From: CAZVEV01 sp964625865
Lineage (GTDB): Bacteria; Planctomycetota; Phycisphaerae; SM23-33
DNA: 8,620 bases
Assembly: GCA_964625865.1 (NCBI GenBank)
Contig: CAZVEV010000272.1
Location: 1-8,620 of the forward strand
Direction of reading: 5' to 3'
Under the pieces are notes generated by a model that saw only the letters and a program-made list of their open reading frames with translations, ran no database searches and was not told the DNA's origin. Made by a program: the position numbers and the translations under genes. Below, piece after piece: positions 5,635 to 8,620 of this stretch. Every line of letters begins with the position of its first letter. Position 1 is the first letter of the stretch.

Positions 5635-6672
5635 CTACCTCTTCCTCTTCTTGGGCTTGGGCGGGATGATGGTTTCCTTTCCCTGCTCGTCCCGGGCCAG
5701 CTCATAGTGGTAGACCAGTCGCATGTCGTCACGGTCAGCGCGGAGCTTGCAGGTCACGACGAGCCCTTCGGCAACCATGTTGGCCAGGACGGACCGGACG
5801 GCGCCGATCGACAGGCCGACGCGTTCAGCCAGCGTCTCGACGCTGCGCGGGCGGGTGTAGCCTCGCAGTGCACTGAGCAGGGCCATCCGCGTCTTGGGCG
5901 GGCGACCGACGCGTCGCGGGCCGGGCTTGACCGGCGCCTGGAGCGACTGGCGGGCCTTGCGACAGTCCTGGGCCGAGCGCTTCTCGCCGGCCGGGGCGTA
6001 GCAGAATCCGTCGCGCTTGATGGCCTTGTCCTTGACGGCCTCGGCGAGAATCTTGCGGGTCACCTCGGCCGTTACGGGCACGTTGCTGCCACGCTGAATC
6101 TCCGACGCGCGCGACCAGGGCCGCTCGGCGATGTAGCGAAGGACGGCCTCCTTGCGGTCCTCGTACGTGTGGGGGCGGTGAACCAGGTGGTAGACGCCTC
6201 GCTTCGACCGGGTCAGGATGCCGCGCTTGACGAGGTTGGACAGGACCGCCCCGGTCGCCTGCCGCGAGAAGTCCGTGTTGTTCCGGATGAACTCGAAGGT
6301 CAGCGTGTGGTCCTCGGCTGCCTGGAGCAGCGAGATGACCTGGGCGGGCATGGTCGGGCCCATCGGCCTGCGGATCTTGCGGATGTCGAGCTTGCCGGAG
6401 GTGGGCTTGAACCCCTGCGGGAAGGAGACCAACTGGTACACGCCGCGGTCAACGCGCTCGGCGTGCTCGTTGATGTACAGCGCGTACATGATGCTCGAAA
6501 CCGTTGTTTCTTTGAGGCCGAGATCCGCGGCGACCTCCGAAGCGCGGCACGGGCCGCGACGGTGCATCTCCTGCGTCACGGCGTGGCGGGCGGTCACCAG
6601 GGTCTTCTTGCCGGCCTTGCTTGCGTTCGTCTTGGTGTCAGCAGTTTTCGTTGTCATGGTGGGATGATCCAT
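5635..6672 (-). CDS. putative DNA-binding protein with four tandem winged-helix-like domains and an AT-hook-like motif
   Basis: 345 residues; I do not recognise a named family. Four segments look like winged-helix units: 28-82 (helix-turn-helix 'ASEVAADLGLKETTVSSIMYAL', wing ending 'RGVYQLV'), 108-165 (ending 'RGVYHLV'), 173-227 ('ASEIQRGSNVPVTAEVTRKIL', ending 'KRDGFCYAP') and 263-325 ('SVETLAERVGLSIGAVRSVL', ending 'LVYHYEL'). The near-identical RGVYxLV endings of units 1 and 2 suggest internal duplication. Between units 3 and 4, 'RRVGRPPKTR' (253-262) resembles an AT-hook. Both ends are basic: Lys/Thr-rich N terminus and 'PKPKKRKR' at the C terminus. There is no signal peptide, membrane segment or ligand domain, so a chromatin-like or global regulator is plausible, acting in the cytoplasm on DNA. 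The start is uncertain: an ATG at 6657 is an alternative and neither has a strong ribosome site. The gene is transcribed alone from a near-consensus promoter. Function is inferred from fold-like patterns only. Confidence 0.8.
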   Translation of the reverse strand: MDHPTMTTKTADTKTNASKAGKKTLVTARHAVTQEMHRRGPCRASEVAADLGLKETTVSSIMYALYINEHAERVDRGVYQLVSFPQGFKPTSGKLDIRKIRRPMGPTMPAQVISLLQAAEDHTLTFEFIRNNTDFSRQATGAVLSNLVKRGILTRSKRGVYHLVHRPHTYEDRKEAVLRYIAERPWSRASEIQRGSNVPVTAEVTRKILAEAVKDKAIKRDGFCYAPAGEKRSAQDCRKARQSLQAPVKPGPRRVGRPPKTRMALLSALRGYTRPRSVETLAERVGLSIGAVRSVLANMVAEGLVVTCKLRADRDDMRLVYHYELARDEQGKETIIPPKPKKRKR

Positions 6673-6714
6673 CTCTAAGGGTCAGGGAATGCTACAGGCG
6701 TATCGACTGAAAGC

Positions 6715-6743
6715 ATTGTATTCTAGGGATGGCGAACAGTCAA
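6715..6743 (-). promoter_or_regulatory. near-consensus sigma70-type promoter of the winged-helix gene
   Basis: Read on the minus strand: TTGACT (6738-6743), 17-bp spacer, TACAAT (6715-6720). Both hexamers differ from consensus at one position. Transcription should start near 6708, giving a 35-50 nt leader. The region is visibly more AT-rich than the genes. A 6-bp dyad, aatgct (6688-6693) and agcatt (6712-6717), overlaps the -10 and the expected start and could be an operator. Confidence 0.75.
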
Positions 6744-6775
6744 GCAAGTCCTTTTTCCGTTGACCAAATAATATC

Positions 6776-6803
6776 AAAAAAAAAACGCCGACGTTCTCCG
6801 GCG
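6776..6803 (-). terminator. intrinsic terminator downstream of trpG/pabA
   Basis: On the minus strand a cgccg...cggcg stem (6799-6803 with 6786-6790) with an 8-nt loop is followed by ten T (6776-6785). The stem is short, but the T-run is the longest homopolymer in the window. It lies about 75 bp past the trpG stop and ahead of the promoter of the next minus-strand gene. Confidence 0.8.
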
Positions 6804-6878
6804 CCTGCCCCGGTCGTGTCCTCATGTTCCCCGCCGCCTCGCCGCCTCGTCCGTTTCCGTTGCGGGACGGCTCCCCGA

Positions 6879-7454
6879 TCAGAGCGCCAGGAAGTTCGCG
6901 AGCAGTTTGTGACCGGTGTCGGTCAGGAAACTCTCCGGGTGGAACTGCACGCCCTCGGTCGGGTGCGTCTTGGAGCGCAGGCCCATCAATTCGTCCTGAT
7001 CGACCGTCCAGGCGGTCTGGGCGAAGTCCTCGTCAAGGCCCTCGGGGTCCACGATGAGGCTGTGGTAGCGCGTGGCGGTAAACGGGTTGGGCAGGTCGGC
7101 CAGCACGCCGCGCCCGTCGTGACGGATCTCGCTGGTCTTTCCGTGCATCAGTCGTCCGGCCCGGACCACCGTACCGCCGAAGACCTGGCCGATGCACTGG
7201 TGGCCGAGGCAGACGCCGAGGATCGGCACCTTGCCGTGGAAGTGCGTGATGTACTCGCAGCTCAGGCCCGCCTCGTTGGGCGTGCAGGGGCCCGGCGAGA
7301 TAATCAGGTGCTGCGGGCGAATCTCGCTCTCGGCCTGGGCGGGGGGCATCACGTCGTTGCGGATCACCCGGATCTCGTCGGCGCGCCCGAGTTCGCCTAT
7401 CCGCTGGACGAGGTTGTAGGTGAAGCTGTCGTAGTTGTCGATGACGAGGATCAT
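6879..7454 (-). CDS. trpG/pabA: glutamine amidotransferase, anthranilate synthase / aminodeoxychorismate synthase component II
   Basis: This 191-residue class I glutamine amidotransferase releases ammonia from glutamine for a chorismate-using partner, TrpE (anthranilate, tryptophan pathway) or PabB (4-amino-4-deoxychorismate, folate pathway). It opens with the family signature 'MILVIDNYDSFTYNL'. The oxyanion-strand motif 'ISPGPCTPNEAG' is at 52-63 and the nucleophile elbow 'GVCLGHQ' at 80-86 (Cys82). 'YHSL' is at 130-133 and 'QFHPESF' at 170-176, supplying His172 and Glu174 of the triad, so it should be active. Length is normal for a free-standing subunit. The start at 7454 is chosen because AGAAGG lies 7 nt upstream and the product begins exactly at the family N terminus; longer in-frame starts up to 7631 read through the promoter and an upstream terminator. 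No synthase partner gene is visible beside it, so tryptophan and folate roles cannot be separated; one subunit serves both in some bacteria. Confidence 0.95.
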   Translation of the reverse strand: MILVIDNYDSFTYNLVQRIGELGRADEIRVIRNDVMPPAQAESEIRPQHLIISPGPCTPNEAGLSCEYITHFHGKVPILGVCLGHQCIGQVFGGTVVRAGRLMHGKTSEIRHDGRGVLADLPNPFTATRYHSLIVDPEGLDEDFAQTAWTVDQDELMGLRSKTHPTEGVQFHPESFLTDTGHKLLANFLAL

Positions 7455-7509
7455 GTCCAAACCTTCTCGCCGCGCCGCCGGACTGCCCGGGCGCTGCGTC
7501 TGTTTGGAC

Positions 7510-7538
7510 ACCATAGCGACCGTCGCCGGACCGGTCAA
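7510..7538 (-). promoter_or_regulatory. sigma70-type promoter of trpG/pabA
   Basis: On the minus strand: TTGACC (7533-7538), 17-bp spacer, TATGGT (7510-7515). Expected transcription start is near 7503, giving a leader of about 50 nt. A perfect 6-bp dyad, cgccgg-atg-ccggcg (7545-7559), sits just upstream of the -35 and could be a regulator site. No attenuator-like Trp-codon leader peptide is visible in the short leader. Confidence 0.65.
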
Positions 7539-7576
7539 GGTCTGCGCCGGATGCCGGCGATGTGTCCGCGCATTGG

Positions 7577-7610
7577 TAAAACGGGCCCGGGGTGTGTTCA
7601 CCCCGGGCCC
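7577..7610 (-). terminator. intrinsic terminator of the nucleotide-sugar dehydrogenase gene
   Basis: A perfect 12-bp GC stem (7583-7594 with 7599-7610) with a 4-nt loop is followed on the minus strand by gttttac. It lies 31 bp past the stop codon at 7642 and separates this gene from the trpG promoter. Confidence 0.8.
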
Positions 7611-7641
7611 AATGGCGAGTCCGAATGTCACCCGGCGCCGG

Positions 7642-8619
7642 CTACTTCTTCTTCCGGACGGCTTCCTTGATTCGCTGGATGTGTCCGCGCCCGAGGGCCT
7701 TGACCTCGCAGCCGAGTTCGAAGTAGCGGGCGATCTGCTCGTCGTCGAGGATGCCGAAGCAGTCGATCACCGCCAGGGGCCCGCCGGCCCACTTGACCAC
7801 CTGGTCGGGGGTCAGTTCGAGGTACGGCGCGTGGGGCACGGCCAGGATGACCGCTTCGGCGCCTTTGAGGACCTTGGCCAGGTCCGGCTCGATGCGCAGG
7901 TCCATCAACTGGTCCTGGTTGCGGAAGAATCGTCCCCAGGAATGGCCCGGGGCGGGGTAGACGTCCTGCTTCTCCAACTCGTACCAGTGCTCGACGTACG
8001 GGTCGTGCACGCGCATCTCGGCGCCCATCTCGGTGAGCTTGCGAACGACCATCTCCGAGCCGCTGTACCGCGTATCACCGACGTCCTGGCGGTACGAGGC
8101 CCCGCAGACCACCACGTCGGCGCCGGCGATATACCGGCCCATGTTCCGCAGCGCGTCGCGGGTCAGTTCGGCTACGTGCAGGCCGCGCGTGTCGTTGATG
8201 TCAATCGCCTCGGGCGTGATCTTGAAGACGCTGTCGCCGTCCTCAAAGCCCAGGATGTGACGGTAGGCCCAGTAGCCCAGCCCGCCGTCCTTGGGCAGGC
8301 AGTACCCGCCGATGCCCGGGCCCGGGAAGATCATGTTGCTGTGCGTCGGCCTCATCTTGATCGCCTTGATGACCTTGGTCAGGTCCACGCCGTTACGCTC
8401 GGAAAACAGCGACCACTCGTTCAGGAACGCCAGGATCGTCGCGCGATACGAGTTCTCGACGATCTTCGTCGTCTCGGACTCGATCGGACGGTCCATCACC
8501 GTCAGCGGGAACTCCTCGGTGTTCAGGACCTGCTTGAGGAACCTCTCGACGCGCTTACGGGCGGTGGCGTTGCAGCCGCTGCAGACGCGCCAGAAATCGC
8601 GGATGCTCGAGACGTATTC
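7642..8619 (-). CDS. nucleotide-sugar dehydrogenase (UDP-glucose/UDP-ManNAc dehydrogenase family), 5' truncated
   Basis: 325 residues are visible; the NAD-binding Rossmann domain lies beyond the right edge. The frame is open to the window end, so the GTG at 8499 is not the start. Family members oxidise the C6 hydroxyl of a UDP- or GDP-sugar to a uronate in two NAD-dependent steps. The central domain has 'SETTKIVENSYRA' (48-60, the conserved Lys52/Asn56 pair) and the catalytic loop 'GPGIGGYCLPKD' (100-111), with nucleophile Cys107 and Asp111. The C-terminal UDP-binding domain has 'GASYRQDVGDTRYSGSE', equivalent to the usual 'GxxFKxxxxDxRxSP', and 'VHDPYV'. The catalytic loop and 'DTR' motif are intact, so the enzyme is probably active. 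The product likely feeds surface polysaccharide or O-antigen synthesis. I cannot choose between UDP-glucose, UDP-GlcNAc and UDP-ManNAc as substrate. The segment before the central domain reads 'RVCSGCNATARKRVERF' where many relatives have 'GGxxxxS'; the CxxC is unusual. Confidence 0.9.
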   Translation of the reverse strand, partial: EYVSSIRDFWRVCSGCNATARKRVERFLKQVLNTEEFPLTVMDRPIESETTKIVENSYRATILAFLNEWSLFSERNGVDLTKVIKAIKMRPTHSNMIFPGPGIGGYCLPKDGGLGYWAYRHILGFEDGDSVFKITPEAIDINDTRGLHVAELTRDALRNMGRYIAGADVVVCGASYRQDVGDTRYSGSEMVVRKLTEMGAEMRVHDPYVEHWYELEKQDVYPAPGHSWGRFFRNQDQLMDLRIEPDLAKVLKGAEAVILAVPHAPYLELTPDQVVKWAGGPLAVIDCFGILDDEQIARYFELGCEVKALGRGHIQRIKEAVRKKK

Positions 8620-8620
8620 C

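Noticed and set aside
5707..6678. 323-codon plus-strand open frame opposite the winged-helix gene
   Set aside because: Antisense shadow. The minus-strand protein has repeated domain structure, a promoter and a terminator; the plus frame has none.
6729..7670. 313-codon plus-strand open frame opposite trpG
   Set aside because: Runs antisense through a strongly conserved glutamine amidotransferase and through two terminators on the other strand.
7559..7690. 13-bp direct repeat gatgtgtccgcgc at 7559-7571 and 7678-7690
   Set aside because: One copy is inside the dehydrogenase coding region. A 13-mer pair is about what chance gives in an 8.6-kb GC-rich window, so no att site is inferred.

Overview
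High-GC bacterial sequence, apparently from a scaffolded draft or metagenome-assembled genome (it contains a run of exactly 100 N). The gene set points to a planctomycete, perhaps of the Phycisphaerae type. The pointers are a Tat-exported Gfo/Idh/MocA oxidoreductase next to a secreted DUF6807 protein (a pairing I associate with Planctomycetes), a transketolase resembling the animal type, and isolated genes separated by palindromes. The taxon is inferred; there is no rRNA gene or phylogenetic marker to test it.

Layout, left to right. The 3' end of a degenerate HesB/IscA-like gene (2-328, +) is followed by a long imperfect hairpin (342-431). Next come two + strand genes 43 bp apart: an exported NAD(P)-type Gfo/Idh/MocA oxidoreductase (535-1905) and a secreted DUF6807 (PF14100) protein (1949 to at least 3072), which is cut by the assembly gap at 3073-3172. 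Sequence from 3173 to 3580 is apparently non-coding except for a possible tail of the DUF6807 gene, and it holds four different perfect or near-perfect palindromes. A complete transketolase (3581-5530, +) follows. It converges, across a shared bidirectional terminator (5559-5600), on a minus-strand gene (5635-6672) encoding a protein with what look like four tandem winged-helix domains and an AT-hook-like motif. Further minus-strand genes are a TrpG/PabA glutamine amidotransferase (6879-7454) and the 3' two-thirds or so of a nucleotide-sugar dehydrogenase (7642-8619).

How they work together. The oxidoreductase and DUF6807 genes look like one transcription unit for an extracytoplasmic carbohydrate modification step. 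Transketolase belongs to central pentose-phosphate metabolism, TrpG/PabA to tryptophan or folate synthesis, and the dehydrogenase to uronic-acid precursors for surface polysaccharide. The three minus-strand genes are not an operon: each has its own visible terminator, and the multi-winged-helix and trpG genes each have a good sigma70-like promoter with a 17-bp spacer.

The least explained items are the multi-winged-helix protein and the palindrome cluster upstream of transketolase. I found no CRISPR array, tRNA, rRNA, transposase or phage gene.
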